Shown: piece after piece, positions 42,685-52,569 of the stretch | Numbering within the stretch: position 1 is the stretch's first letter | Layout of the letters: every line of letters starts with the position of its first letter | Source: Candidatus Gottesmanbacteria bacterium | GTDB lineage: Bacteria; Patescibacteriota; Microgenomatia; JACOXO01 | Direction of reading: 5' to 3' | DNA: 62,594 bases | Assembly: GCA_016182365.1 (NCBI GenBank) | Contig: JACOXO010000004.1 | Coordinates: 1 to 62,594, forward strand | The notes under the pieces: generated by a model | The model's database searches: none | What the model was told of the DNA's origin: nothing | The model's input: only the letters and a program-made list of their open reading frames with translations | Translations under genes and position numbers: made by a program

Positions 42685-45621
42685 ATGAAAGATACACTGA
42701 TTATTAAGGGTGCAAGGCAGCATAATCTTAAAAACGTTGATCTTGAGCTACCTAAGAATAAATTTATTGTCTTTTCCGGCATTTCAGGATCCGGAAAATC
42801 GTCTTTAGCTTTTGATACCATTTATGCTGAAGGCCAAAGAAGATATGTAGAAAGTTTATCCTCCTATGCAAGGCAGTTTTTAGGAGTATCGAATAAACCT
42901 GACGTTGACTTTATCGAAGGCTTATCACCGGCAATATCAATTGACCAGAAATCAACTTCCCACAATCCCAGATCAACAGTAGGTACTGTTACAGAAATTT
43001 ATGATTATATGAGGCTTTTGTTTGCCAGAATTGGCCATCCTCATTGTCCAATCTGCGGCAGGGAGATTTCCAAGCAGTCACCTCAACAAATTAGAGATTT
43101 AATTTTGGGAATGTTAAAAATGAGGACAAAATCTACAACAAAACCGGTAAGAGCTTTTATCCTCGCTCCAGTTATCAGAGACAGAAAAGGGGAATTTACA
43201 AAGCTTTTTGAGAGACTTAAAAACCTGGGTTATACTAAAGCCCGTATTGACGGGAAAATATACGACCTATCAGAGGAGTTTGTGCTTATTAAAACCAACA
43301 AACACACAATTGAGGTTGTTGTTGACACTTTGAGTATTGCAAAAAAGCAGTTGACTGATGCAGTTTCACAAAAAACAATTCAGGGAAGGATTTTTGACAG
43401 TGTAACTAGGGCTTTGGCAGTTGCTGGCGGTAGCCTGATACTTTCGTTTGTCTCCGATGCATCATTCTCGTTTCCTACGGATCCTAAAAAGTTTGAAGAC
43501 CATCTTTTTTCAGAAAGGTTTGCTTGTCCGGTTGACAATATTTCCTTATCTGAGATTGAACCCCGTTCATTTTCATTCAATTCACCTCATGGTGCATGCC
43601 CAGAGTGTAGCGGTATTGGTACACTTTTAAAGATAAACCCGGATAGCGTTTTAAATCCGAGACTGTCAATAACAGAGGGTGGAATTTTACCTTTGGGTAG
43701 GACTTTTGAGAAAGATACCTGGTATTCAAGGCTTATAGTTGAAGTTTGCCTAAGTATAGGAATTAATCCAAGAGACCCGATTTCTGCAATAAATGAAGCC
43801 CAAAAACAGTATCTTCTATATGGTACATCTAACAGAATATACACAGTATTCGGCACCAACAGGTTTGGCAGAGAAACAGAAATTGAAGAAGTGTTTATTG
43901 GTATCATTCCTGAGCTGGAAAGAAGATATATTGAAACTGATTCAGATTATGTAAGGACTGAGATTGAAAAGTATATGTTTGTTAAAGTTTGTCCCTTGTG
44001 TGGCGGAACCAGGCTTAAAAAAGAAGCATTATCAATAACAATTCTTGATAAGTCGATTGCAGGTATTACAGGTATGTCAATTGAAAAAGGATTAGATTGG
44101 GTAAAAAGGATTGTTGAAAATAAACAGATATTAAATGAAAGGGAAGCATATATCTCCAGCCAAATTTTAGCAGAAATTAGACTAAGGTTGGAGTTTTTGG
44201 CATCTGTTGGTCTTACCTATATTACTCTAGACAGGGCAGCTCACACTTTAGCTGGTGGGGAGGCGCAAAGAATCAGGTTGGCGTCGCAAATAGGAAGCGG
44301 TTTAACCGGTGTTTTATATGTTTTGGATGAACCGTCAATTGGCCTTCATCAGAAAGATAATAACAAACTTATAGATACTTTAAAAAAACTTAGGGATTTA
44401 GGAAATACGGTTATAGTTGTGGAACACGATAGGGATACTATTGAGGCAAGTGATCTTGTTGTAGATTTTGGTCCTCAGGCAGGCGAGAGGGGCGGTAAAA
44501 TAATTGCCAAAGGATCACCCCGTGAGATTTCAAAAGACCCAACATCAATTACTGGTTTATATTTATCAGGTAAAAAGACTATAAAGCCTCCAAAGGATAT
44601 TGCGATTTCCGAAAACTTAAATAGTCTTGTTATTTACGGCTGCGGTGAGCAGAATTTAAAAAATATTGATGTAACCATCCCTCTTGGCAAAATGGTTTGT
44701 ATCACGGGCTTGTCCGGGAGCGGGAAATCAACATTTCTAGAAACTACTCTTTATCATATTCTTATGAAGCAGTTTAATCCTTATCATAAGACTAATCCGG
44801 GAAAGTATAGAAAAGTAGAGGGTCTTGAGAATCTTGATAAAGTTGTGATGATCGACCAGTCGCCAATAGGAAGAACTCCAAGGTCAAACCCGGCAACCTA
44901 TACAGGTTTGTTTACCTTCATAAGGCAGCTGTATTCAGAAACTACAGAGGCTAGAGCTTTGGGCTTTGGTCCTGGCCATTTCTCATTTAATGTCAAAGGT
45001 GGAAGGTGTGAAGGGTGTTGCGGAGAAGGACAGATTAAGATTGAAATGCAGTTTATGTCTGATATTTTCGTCACCTGTGAAGTCTGTGGTGGCAAAAGAT
45101 ATAACTCGGCAACTTTAGATGTTCATTACAAAGGTAAAAATATTGCCGATGTGCTTAACATGACTGTAACAGAAGCAGGAGAGTTTTTCCACGCAATTTC
45201 ACCTTTAAAAAGAAAGCTCGAGACATTATCTGAAGTTGGTCTTTCATACATAAAGCTTGGTCAACCTGCTCCAACTTTATCAGGGGGTGAAGCCCAAAGG
45301 GTAAAATTGGCATCAGAGTTGTCAAAACAAGGTACAGGTCATACAATTTATCTTCTGGATGAGCCTACAACTGGTCTGCATTTTGCTGACCTTGATAAAC
45401 TGTTAACTGTTTTTTACAAACTTGTTTCAAAAAATAATACTGTAGTTGTAATTGAACATAATCTTGATATTATTAAAAATTCCCAGCATATAATTGATTT
45501 GGGACCAGAGGGTGGGGATAAAGGAGGATATATAGTAGCATCAGGTACACCCCAAGAAATTGCCGCAAATCCCAAATCCTACACAGGTGAATTTTTGAAA
45601 AAGAATTCTAAGAATGGTTAA
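42685..45621 (+). CDS. uvrA: Excinuclease ABC subunit A
   Basis: 978 aa from ATG 42685. Two ABC modules (GISGSGKSS and GLSGSGKST Walker A; LAGGEAQRIRLA and LSGGEAQRVKLA signatures) and zinc-binding cysteines (CPICG, CPLCGGTRL, CEGCCGEG, CEVCGGKRYN). UvrA scans DNA for damage and hands it to UvrB. A GTG 12 bp upstream is possible but gives no typical extension. An AACCC-GCG-GGGTT hairpin lies just before the start. Confidence 0.97.
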   Translation: MKDTLIIKGARQHNLKNVDLELPKNKFIVFSGISGSGKSSLAFDTIYAEGQRRYVESLSSYARQFLGVSNKPDVDFIEGLSPAISIDQKSTSHNPRSTVGTVTEIYDYMRLLFARIGHPHCPICGREISKQSPQQIRDLILGMLKMRTKSTTKPVRAFILAPVIRDRKGEFTKLFERLKNLGYTKARIDGKIYDLSEEFVLIKTNKHTIEVVVDTLSIAKKQLTDAVSQKTIQGRIFDSVTRALAVAGGSLILSFVSDASFSFPTDPKKFEDHLFSERFACPVDNISLSEIEPRSFSFNSPHGACPECSGIGTLLKINPDSVLNPRLSITEGGILPLGRTFEKDTWYSRLIVEVCLSIGINPRDPISAINEAQKQYLLYGTSNRIYTVFGTNRFGRETEIEEVFIGIIPELERRYIETDSDYVRTEIEKYMFVKVCPLCGGTRLKKEALSITILDKSIAGITGMSIEKGLDWVKRIVENKQILNEREAYISSQILAEIRLRLEFLASVGLTYITLDRAAHTLAGGEAQRIRLASQIGSGLTGVLYVLDEPSIGLHQKDNNKLIDTLKKLRDLGNTVIVVEHDRDTIEASDLVVDFGPQAGERGGKIIAKGSPREISKDPTSITGLYLSGKKTIKPPKDIAISENLNSLVIYGCGEQNLKNIDVTIPLGKMVCITGLSGSGKSTFLETTLYHILMKQFNPYHKTNPGKYRKVEGLENLDKVVMIDQSPIGRTPRSNPATYTGLFTFIRQLYSETTEARALGFGPGHFSFNVKGGRCEGCCGEGQIKIEMQFMSDIFVTCEVCGGKRYNSATLDVHYKGKNIADVLNMTVTEAGEFFHAISPLKRKLETLSEVGLSYIKLGQPAPTLSGGEAQRVKLASELSKQGTGHTIYLLDEPTTGLHFADLDKLLTVFYKLVSKNNTVVVIEHNLDIIKNSQHIIDLGPEGGDKGGYIVASGTPQEIAANPKSYTGEFLKKNSKNG

Positions 45622-45629
45622 ATGAATAC

Positions 45630-47355
45630 ATGATTAAACGAACTATTTGTTTCGTTTTTGTTCTATTTTTTTCTCTAATCTTCCAAGCTCCTGCATTTGC
45701 TGATGATAATTTTGACGTTGCATATGATGTAACTTACAGGTTTAGTGATAATCATAACGCTCTTGTCACACAAACAGTTACATTAACCAATAAAACAACC
45801 AACCTTTTTGCTACCCAATATCAAGGTTCGATTTATGGCACAGTTGTTGGAGAAATTAATGGTTTTGATTCAACAGGTCCAATATCAGTAGAATCTGAAA
45901 AAACTAATGACAAAGAAACAATCATTACTGCAAGCCTTAAAGAAAAAACAGTCGGTCAGGGCAGTTTCAGCAGTTTTTCTGTCAACTATACCCTTTCCGG
46001 CTTGGTGAGCCAAAACGGCAGAATTAACGAAATTGCAATACCCAGGCCATCCAAAAATCAGCCCGTTTTAGGATATAAAGTTACAGTTATAGTACCTCAA
46101 AGTATGGGATCAGTCGGATTTGTTAAACCCAAAGTTAAATACCAACAGACGGGCAGCTCTTATGTATTTTCATTTAGTACCCCTCAGTCTCTGCAGGGGA
46201 TATTAGTAGGAATCGGTACGGTTGCTCACTATTCTTTTGATATTACCTATCATTTGTCCAATCATAGTTATAGATGAAGATGGAAACTGGATTGCCAGTT
46301 TCATACTAGGACCAAAAGAGAATAAAGATGTCCATCTTTTGGGAAATGTCCTTATTTGGACTACTCCAAGAACTGATTTTAAAGAATCTTCTCCTGTTGA
46401 CAACCATTTGGCATCAAATAAATATTGGGAAGTTGATGATAATTTGATAATAGATGCTGGCAAAAGTTTAAAATCTCCTTTAGATGTTTATTCATATGTT
46501 GTTAAAAGCCTAACTTACGATTATTCCAGGGTAGGAAGCGAAAATAAAAGGATGGGAGCAGCTGAAATTCTCAAAAATCCCGCAGCTGCTATTTGCATGG
46601 AATATACAGATTTATTCATTACACTGTCACGTAGGATAGGAATTCCGGCAAGGGAGGTAAACGGATATGCATATACACAAGACGAATTTCTCAAACCGCT
46701 ATCTTTAGTTGCTGATGTATTGCATGCCTGGCCGGAGTATTGGAATGGCGAATCTAAACAGTGGATTCCAGTTGATCCTACCTGGGGTAGTACTACCGGC
46801 GGGATAGATTATTTCGAAAATCTAGATTTTAATCATTTTGTCTTTGCAAGACATGGAATTTCAAGTACATACCCGCCTGCAGCCGGATCATACAAAATAA
46901 CAGGTGATGAGAAAGATGTCCTGGTCAAGCCGGAAGCTGAGCTTCCCGTTATTCCAAATTCTGAAGTTAAGGCTATATTTGATATACCCAAGGCCATGTT
47001 TGCAGGTGAGTCCCAGAAGATAATGCTGACATTAACAAACACAGGTGGTAGCGCAAGGTATAATATACCAGTTAGTATAACAGGTGAAGATTTTACAGTT
47101 GAATTTCCCCAAAACACAATAAATCTTCCACCATATAGCAATATAAATATTGAAGGAACAATAAAACCTGATGATAAAATTTGGGGTGATGCAAAAGTTA
47201 TAGCAAGCGCAGGCGATACCAGAGAGGATATTACTATCAATGTTGCGCCAAAACAGGCATTAAAGCTTCCAGTTATTATTCTAGTATTTATATTACTGCT
47301 GACTTTATTAATTTATTTGGTCAAAACAAAACATGTTAAAAAGAGAAGAATATAA
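45630..47355 (+). pseudogene. Transglutaminase-like membrane protein, frameshifted
   Basis: A signal peptide and a secreted N-terminal domain run from ATG 45630 and stop at 46277. The rest lies in the +1 frame from about 46262 to 47355: VIDEDGNWIASF, the transglutaminase triad (Cys in AAAICMEYTD, His in LHAWPEYW, Asp in VDPTWG), a beta domain, a C-terminal membrane helix and KKRR. Together they make about 570 residues of one expected protein. An indel near 46257-46270 explains it. Sequencing error or recoding remain possible. It overlaps uvrC by 23 bp. Confidence 0.8.
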
Positions 47356-48640
47356 ACTGCTGCCAGGATCAACCGGCATATATAAATTTTTTAATAGCAA
47401 GGGTGCGGTTATTTATGTGGGTAAAGCTCTAAATCTCAAAAGTAGAGTTTCTTCCTATTTCGGCAGCAACCCTAAGTCAACAAAAACTCAAGCATTAGTA
47501 TATGAAATATCAGATATTGACTATATAGAAGTTCCATCCGAAGTTGAAGCTTTAATTCTTGAAGCTAATTTAATTGCCAAATTTAAACCGCGCTACAACA
47601 TAGCTTTAAGAGATGATAAAAGTTTTCTCTACATTGTAATAACCAAAGAGGAATTTCCAAGACTTTTGACAATTAGAAAAAATGATAACCAAGTTAAAGT
47701 AAAATATAAGTATGGACCTTATCCAAGGTCTACATCTGTTAGAGACGTTATGAAACTTCTAAGAAGAATGTTTCCCTATTGCACTCAGTCTCCGAAAAGT
47801 AAAAAAACCTGTTTCTACTGGCATATCGGTCTTTGCAATCCCTGTCCTGCTAAAATCAGAAAAACATTAGGAGCAGAGTATAAACATCTAAAAGTCACGT
47901 ATTTGAAAAATATTAAACATATCAAAGATTTTCTGGAAGGGAAACTGCCGGCTGTTATTAATTCGTTAACCAAAGAAAGAGATAATTATTCAAAAAATCA
48001 AGATTTTGAAAAAGCGAGCCGGATTCAGAAAACCATCAAACAGCTTGAGTATATAAGGCGTCCGTATTACAAAATATCTTCTTTTTTGGGTAGTTCCGAT
48101 TTTTATAAAAATGAAGTAACTTACGATATTGATGGGCTGAAAAATGTTTTACTGCCTTATTATCCAAGTATTCATAATTTGTATAAAATTGAGGGTATTG
48201 ATATTTCAAATATTTTAGGTGAGTCGGCTGTGGGATCTTTGGTAGTTTTTATTAATGGATATCAAGACCCATCCTTGTATAGACGGTTTAAGATAAAAAT
48301 AAAGGGTCCAAATGACGTTGCACAGATAACTGAGGTATTACAAAGAAGACTTAAAAATAAACAATGGCAATATCCGGACCTTTTTATGATAGACGGGGGA
48401 AAGCCGCAAACTGCCGCAGCTCTCTCTGTTTTAAAAGATACCAATATTCCAATTATTGGTCTTGCTAAAAGGTTTGAGACAATAATTATTCCTCATGAGG
48501 GAGGATTTAAATCAATCTCTTTATCAAGGAATGATGGAGCTTTAAGGCTTCTTCAAAGGATTAGAGATGAATCCCACCGCTTCGCCCAAAATTACCATCA
48601 TTTGCTTAGAAAGAAAAGACTTGACATAATACAACTATGA
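47333..48640 (+). CDS. uvrC: Excinuclease ABC subunit C, short form
   Basis: 435 aa against the usual ~600. GIY-YIG nuclease (GIYKFF; VIYVGKALNL), Cys cluster (FYWHIGLCNPCPA), UVR motif (NQDFEKASRIQKTIKQLE) and RNase-H-like nuclease (DISNILGESAVGS; LFMIDGGKPQ; DESHRFA) are all there; the C-terminal tandem HhH domain is missing. Both incision sites should remain. It overlaps the upstream transglutaminase gene and the next gene (ATGA). Confidence 0.95.
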   Translation: MLKREEYKLLPGSTGIYKFFNSKGAVIYVGKALNLKSRVSSYFGSNPKSTKTQALVYEISDIDYIEVPSEVEALILEANLIAKFKPRYNIALRDDKSFLYIVITKEEFPRLLTIRKNDNQVKVKYKYGPYPRSTSVRDVMKLLRRMFPYCTQSPKSKKTCFYWHIGLCNPCPAKIRKTLGAEYKHLKVTYLKNIKHIKDFLEGKLPAVINSLTKERDNYSKNQDFEKASRIQKTIKQLEYIRRPYYKISSFLGSSDFYKNEVTYDIDGLKNVLLPYYPSIHNLYKIEGIDISNILGESAVGSLVVFINGYQDPSLYRRFKIKIKGPNDVAQITEVLQRRLKNKQWQYPDLFMIDGGKPQTAAALSVLKDTNIPIIGLAKRFETIIIPHEGGFKSISLSRNDGALRLLQRIRDESHRFAQNYHHLLRKKRLDIIQL

Positions 48641-49038
48641 GGTGGGTAATCAGGCAACTTTTATATCATTTTACAGCTCTTATTCTAACAGCTTCCATTA
48701 TCCCCGGTTTTTCCGTAGGTAATACTTATGAAAATATTGCAATAGCAACGGTTGCTCTTTCAGTTATCAATGTGTTTATAAAACCAATTGTCAAAATACT
48801 GTTCTTACCTCTTAATATGATCACTTTAAACCTGTTCTCAATAATTATTAATATTGCTGTAGTTTTCGGCTTAACAAAAGTTGTGCCAACTGTTACAATA
48901 TCGTCCTGGTATTTTAGTGGTATTTCAATATCAGGTTTTGTGATACCGGAATTTGAGTTTACGATTATTTATACATATATTTTAGTGTCAGTTATATTAA
49001 CTGCGATAATTGCAGTATTAAACTGGGTGACGTCATAA
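48637..49038 (+). CDS. Phage holin family 4 / DUF360-like membrane protein
   Basis: 133 aa, four hydrophobic helices. The region INVFIKPIVKILFLPLNMITLNLFSIIIN matches the four-TMS phage-holin superfamily IV proteins common in bacterial chromosomes; no lytic role is implied. Overlaps uvrC by 4 bp. Confidence 0.85.
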   Translation: MRWVIRQLLYHFTALILTASIIPGFSVGNTYENIAIATVALSVINVFIKPIVKILFLPLNMITLNLFSIIINIAVVFGLTKVVPTVTISSWYFSGISISGFVIPEFEFTIIYTYILVSVILTAIIAVLNWVTS

Positions 49039-49044
49039 ATATTT

Positions 49045-50004
49045 ATGAAAAAACATTTGAAGTATGTGTGTTTAGGCGGAGGAATTGGTACGGTTAATGT
49101 TTTAAGGGGAATTAAAGATTATTCAAAAGATATTTCAGTACTTGTTTCCATGGCTGATGATGGTGGAAGTGCGGGAAGACTTAGAAGACTGTTTAGCATT
49201 CCTCCTCCAGGGGATTTGATGAACTGTATTGCTGCTCTTTCAGATGCCGAGCCCATGGTCAGAGATCTCCTAACATACCGTTTTAAAGGCAACCGTTGGG
49301 GAAGGGATGATTCATTGGGTGGCCAGAAGCTTGGAAACCTTATGCTTGTTGCCCTTTCAAACTTAACAGGAAGTTTTGAGAAAGGCCTTGAGGAAGCCCA
49401 AAGACTTTTCTTAACTCACGGTAGAATTATTCCGGCAACCAAAGAAAACGTATCCATTTGGGCCCTCACTGTCGATGGAAAAAAAATAAATGGTGAAGAA
49501 AATATTGATCTCGGAAAGTATAACGGGACAAGATCATTAACTGAAGTTCATCTGGAGCCCAAAAACCCTACGACTTCAAAAATTGCAGTTAATGCTTTAA
49601 ATCAGGCCGAAGTTATGATAGCCGGACCCGGCGATTTATACACAACCATGCTTCCAGTTTTATTGGTGCCTGAGGTTAAAAAGGCATTATTTAGATCTAA
49701 AGCAAAGAAAATCTTTGTTGTAAATGTAGCCAACAAGCCATTTGAGACGCCAAATTATATGGCTTCCGACTTTATAACAGCTGTAATTAAACATATTGGC
49801 GCATTCCCATTTGACTACATATTAATTAACGATAATTTTGATAAAACCATCCCCAAAAGGCTCAAATACACATACGTGTTGTATAATAAAACTTTAATGC
49901 CCAACGTTAAAAGTAAAGTAGTACAAAAAAATCTGGTAAATGAGAGTTTTCCCCTTTACCATGATCCGAAAAAATTAGGGAAAACCATAACTGATTTAAT
50001 ATGA
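49045..50004 (+). CDS. YvcK/CofD-like gluconeogenesis factor
   Basis: 319 aa. GGGIGTVNVLRGIKDY, VSMADDGGSAGRLRR, PPPGDLMNCIAAL and AGPGDLYTTMLPVLLVPEV are the UPF0052/YvcK signatures. In Bacillus and mycobacteria YvcK links carbon metabolism and cell-wall precursor supply, likely binding UDP-GlcNAc. Its TGA overlaps the secG ATG. Confidence 0.93.
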   Translation: MKKHLKYVCLGGGIGTVNVLRGIKDYSKDISVLVSMADDGGSAGRLRRLFSIPPPGDLMNCIAALSDAEPMVRDLLTYRFKGNRWGRDDSLGGQKLGNLMLVALSNLTGSFEKGLEEAQRLFLTHGRIIPATKENVSIWALTVDGKKINGEENIDLGKYNGTRSLTEVHLEPKNPTTSKIAVNALNQAEVMIAGPGDLYTTMLPVLLVPEVKKALFRSKAKKIFVVNVANKPFETPNYMASDFITAVIKHIGAFPFDYILINDNFDKTIPKRLKYTYVLYNKTLMPNVKSKVVQKNLVNESFPLYHDPKKLGKTITDLI

Positions 50005-50219
50005 ATAATTTAGTCCTGGTAGTTCAGATAATAATTTCGGTTCTACTGGCTGTTGTTATCCTTATGCAGTCACAAGGCTCAGGTATGGGTGCCAGCTTTG
50101 GCGGCGGAGGAGAATTTTACCGTTCAAGAAGAGGTTTAGAAAAACTATTAATGAGACTTACAATAATTCTTGCGGTTATTTTTCTTATAACTTCTATTGC
50201 AAATATCGCAATCAACTAA
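50001..50219 (+). CDS. secG: Preprotein translocase subunit SecG
   Basis: 72 aa, two membrane helices with the SecG loop QSQGSGMGASFGGGGEFYRSRRG. It stimulates SecYEG-dependent export. Overlaps yvcK by 4 bp and is followed after 6 bp by a peptide-binding protein gene. Confidence 0.93.
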   Translation: MNNLVLVVQIIISVLLAVVILMQSQGSGMGASFGGGGEFYRSRRGLEKLLMRLTIILAVIFLITSIANIAIN

Positions 50220-50225
50220 ATATAC

Positions 50226-51566
50226 ATGGGTAAAATTACCTCTAAGTTTCGTGTATTCGGCTGGTTCTTATCCGGGCTTTTAAAAAGGCATTTGCCCTGG
50301 GTTTTAATATCCTTTATAGTAAGCGTTTTTATTGCAGTTGTTGCCATATCCTTTTATCCTGTTATTGCTCCTATTATTAATCCCTACAAGGAAAAAGTAG
50401 GCGTTGTGGGTGAGTTTAGTCCGTCAGATTTGCCACTCTCAGTTCAGTCATTAGTAAGTAGCGGCCTTACATCAGTCACTCTTGAAGGCAGCCCTTCAGC
50501 CTCGCTTGCAAGTTCATGGAGTACGGATAACGACGGGAAAATTTACACATTTAAGGTTAATACTGACATTATCTGGCATGATGGGACTAATTTTTCGGCC
50601 CTCGATGTCAATTACAATCTAAAGGACGCAATTGTCATACCCAAAGACTTTGAGACTGTTGAAGTTAGACTCAACGACCCGTATGTTCCGCTGCCTGTTA
50701 TCCTTTCAAAGCCACTATTTAAAAAGGGCTTAATTGGTGTGGGACTTTATAAGGTTAAAAGTCTTAAGCTGAATGGTGATAAGATTGAATATTTAGAGTT
50801 GGTACCGGTATCCCAAAAACTACCTATAAAAATATTCAGGTTTTACCAAACAGAGGAAGCGGCAATAACAGCATTCAAGCTAGGTGAGATTGATATTATT
50901 GAAGATTTGTCTGATCCGCGGGAGCTTAAAGACTGGTCAACAGTTGATATTGAGGAGAAAGTTCTTCTTAACCGTTATGTTGGATTATTTTTCAATACCC
51001 GAAATCCCAATTTTTTCGATAAAGATACAAGACAGCTTTTGTCGATAGCAACTCCGGCATTTTATGGCAATAAACCAACAGGTCCAATCTCACCTTTATC
51101 CTGGACTTATTATCCAACTGTAAAGCAGTATAACCAGGATTTGGAACTGGCCAAAAAGAGGCTAGAGGACTCAAGGTTTGCTACAGAATCAGCAAGTATC
51201 ACTATATCAACATTTCAAAACTTACTTCCTGTTGCCCAGAAAATACAGGAAGACTGGAAATCAATCGGACTTAATTCAACAGTTAAAGTAGAAAATGCGG
51301 TACCTGCTGACTTTGACGTTTTACTGGCAACTCAGGAAATTCCTCCCGATCCGGATCAGTATCCTTTCTGGCACTCAACACAAGATACAATAAATATCAC
51401 AGGGTTTGCAGACCCAAGAATAGATAAGCTTTTGGAGGATGGCAGGGTAACAAAAGATAATGATGAAAGACTCAAAATATATGCAGATTTCCAGAGGTTT
51501 CTGGCCGAAGAATCCCCAGTTGCTTATCTTTATTATCCTAGAGTGTATACGGTCAGAAGAAAATGA
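50226..51566 (+). CDS. ABC-type substrate-binding protein, family 5, membrane anchored
   Basis: 446 aa. N-terminal membrane helix (about residues 24-46) instead of a lipobox; SBP_bac_5 core with LASSWSTDNDGKIYTFKV and IIWHDGTNFSALDVNYNL, and ligand region DVLLATQEIPPDPDQYPFWHS. Expected to bind peptides or similar ligands outside the cell. No permease or ATPase genes adjoin, so it may act alone or with distant partners. Confidence 0.88.
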   Translation: MGKITSKFRVFGWFLSGLLKRHLPWVLISFIVSVFIAVVAISFYPVIAPIINPYKEKVGVVGEFSPSDLPLSVQSLVSSGLTSVTLEGSPSASLASSWSTDNDGKIYTFKVNTDIIWHDGTNFSALDVNYNLKDAIVIPKDFETVEVRLNDPYVPLPVILSKPLFKKGLIGVGLYKVKSLKLNGDKIEYLELVPVSQKLPIKIFRFYQTEEAAITAFKLGEIDIIEDLSDPRELKDWSTVDIEEKVLLNRYVGLFFNTRNPNFFDKDTRQLLSIATPAFYGNKPTGPISPLSWTYYPTVKQYNQDLELAKKRLEDSRFATESASITISTFQNLLPVAQKIQEDWKSIGLNSTVKVENAVPADFDVLLATQEIPPDPDQYPFWHSTQDTINITGFADPRIDKLLEDGRVTKDNDERLKIYADFQRFLAEESPVAYLYYPRVYTVRRK

Positions 51567-51600
51567 TCACCTGGGAGGTGAATTACCTAGGACACCTAGG
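51567..51600. repeat. Two small palindromes after the peptide-binding gene
   Basis: TCACCT-GGG-AGGTGA (51567-51581) begins one base after the TGA, followed by CCTAGG-ACA-CCTAGG (51585-51600). No long T-run on the plus strand beyond GTATTTTAAT, so at most a weak terminator. Confidence 0.6.
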
Positions 51601-51616
51601 GTATTTTAATTAATTA

Positions 51617-51757
51617 TTAATAACCAAATATTCGTTGAAAGCACTTACTACTAATAGTTAATCCATAATCACGACACTGAGCAAAAAAGAACAAGCCAAT
51701 CAACAATACCGCACCAATAAATATGATTAGTTTTGATATTTTAGAAAGATGGAACAA
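51617..51757 (-). CDS. Possible small membrane peptide, 46 aa
   Basis: TTG-initiated frame MFHLSKISKLIIFIGAVLLI with one strong helix (LIIFIGAVLLIGLFFFAQC) and a short polar tail with two cysteines. Overlaps the 3' end of the next minus-strand gene by 31 bp, which would allow coupling. Only hydrophobicity and position support it. Confidence 0.3.
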   Translation of the reverse strand: MFHLSKISKLIIFIGAVLLIGLFFFAQCRDYGLTISSKCFQRIFGY

Positions 51758-51999
51758 ATAATAGATTTGGTAATTTGGTTATTTCTCTTAGGTAACACAT
51801 AAATTAGTGTTACTATAAGAGCCAGAAACATCGGAATAAAAATTACCCAAAAACCATTTTCAGATAAAGAATTTCTAAAAATCAAGTAAGTAACTATCTG
51901 TGAAAGTATAAAAAGAGGAAAAAGAATAAGACTGATTCTTAGATTCGTTAAACCAACCTTAATGGATAATATTATATTTTTCTTAATCCAGTCAATCAT
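51727..51999 (-). CDS. Small membrane protein, two to three helices
   Basis: 90 aa. Hydrophobic segments at about residues 20-40 and 48-68; positively charged ends (KRNNQITKS near the C-terminus). No family recognised. Upstream sequence to 52134 contains a palindrome and is otherwise empty. Confidence 0.5.
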   Translation of the reverse strand: MIDWIKKNIILSIKVGLTNLRISLILFPLFILSQIVTYLIFRNSLSENGFWVIFIPMFLALIVTLIYVLPKRNNQITKSIICSIFLKYQN

Positions 52000-52060
52000 A
52001 CTATCATTAATCCTAAATTAATTTTATAACATTAATAGTTTATATGTAAATACTATTGTA

Positions 52061-52080
52061 TCAATGATTTAAATCATTGA
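52061..52080. repeat. Palindrome family C, copy 1 (20 bp, perfect)
   Basis: Perfect palindrome, half-site TCAATGATTT, centred on TTTAAA, with weakly matching flanks. A second copy lies at 54828-54847. Both are in gaps next to minus-strand genes. Confidence 0.8.
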
Positions 52081-52134
52081 ATCAAATTTCTGATTATTTT
52101 CATTTCTTTTTATTTAAGTAAGAAGAAAGTAAAA

Positions 52135-52569
52135 CTATTTCAATTGAGACATATCAGATGCTAATTTAAATCCTTTACTTTTGTAAAATTTATCGAAACT
52201 AAATATAGCATCAGCATCGTTTTCTTCAGCGAGAGCAGCGACGATACAATCATAAATTGTGTTTTTCTTGCTGGTAGTTGGACTAAAAAATTGCATAGCA
52301 TGTTTAAGTGTTTCCTGATTTACCTCTATTACACTAACATTACTATCTGTAAAAGCCGCGGCAGTACCGTAAGCAGTTGCACCGCTATTTAAAACCCTTT
52401 GAATGTGGGTAGTCGCTTCAATGACAGCAGTAACCGGATATAATAACTGTGCATTGGTCTTAACTAAATTTTCAGCAGTTTTAACTGCTTTAAGATGCAG
52501 GCTGTCGTTTGGGGAAACCTGAGCTACAATTGCATCTGCGTCAGCAATAACTCTAAGTGAATTGCTCAT
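52135..52569 (-). CDS. VapC-like PIN-domain ribonuclease toxin
   Basis: 144 aa. The four acidic PIN positions are visible: Asp10/Asp12 (IADADAI), Glu51 (TAVIEATTH), Asp107 (IYDCIVAALA) and Asp126 (FSFDKFY). PIN toxins cut tRNA or rRNA. Its start overlaps the stop of the RHH antitoxin by 4 bp, the usual antitoxin-first order. Confidence 0.88.
   Translation of the reverse strand: MSNSLRVIADADAIVAQVSPNDSLHLKAVKTAENLVKTNAQLLYPVTAVIEATTHIQRVLNSGATAYGTAAAFTDSNVSVIEVNQETLKHAMQFFSPTTSKKNTIYDCIVAALAEENDADAIFSFDKFYKSKGFKLASDMSQLK

Noticed and set aside
48637-49038. Prophage indicated by the holin-like gene
   Set aside because: The four-TMS holin superfamily IV is common on chromosomes, and no other phage gene, att site or integrase is near; it sits in an operon with uvrC and yvcK.
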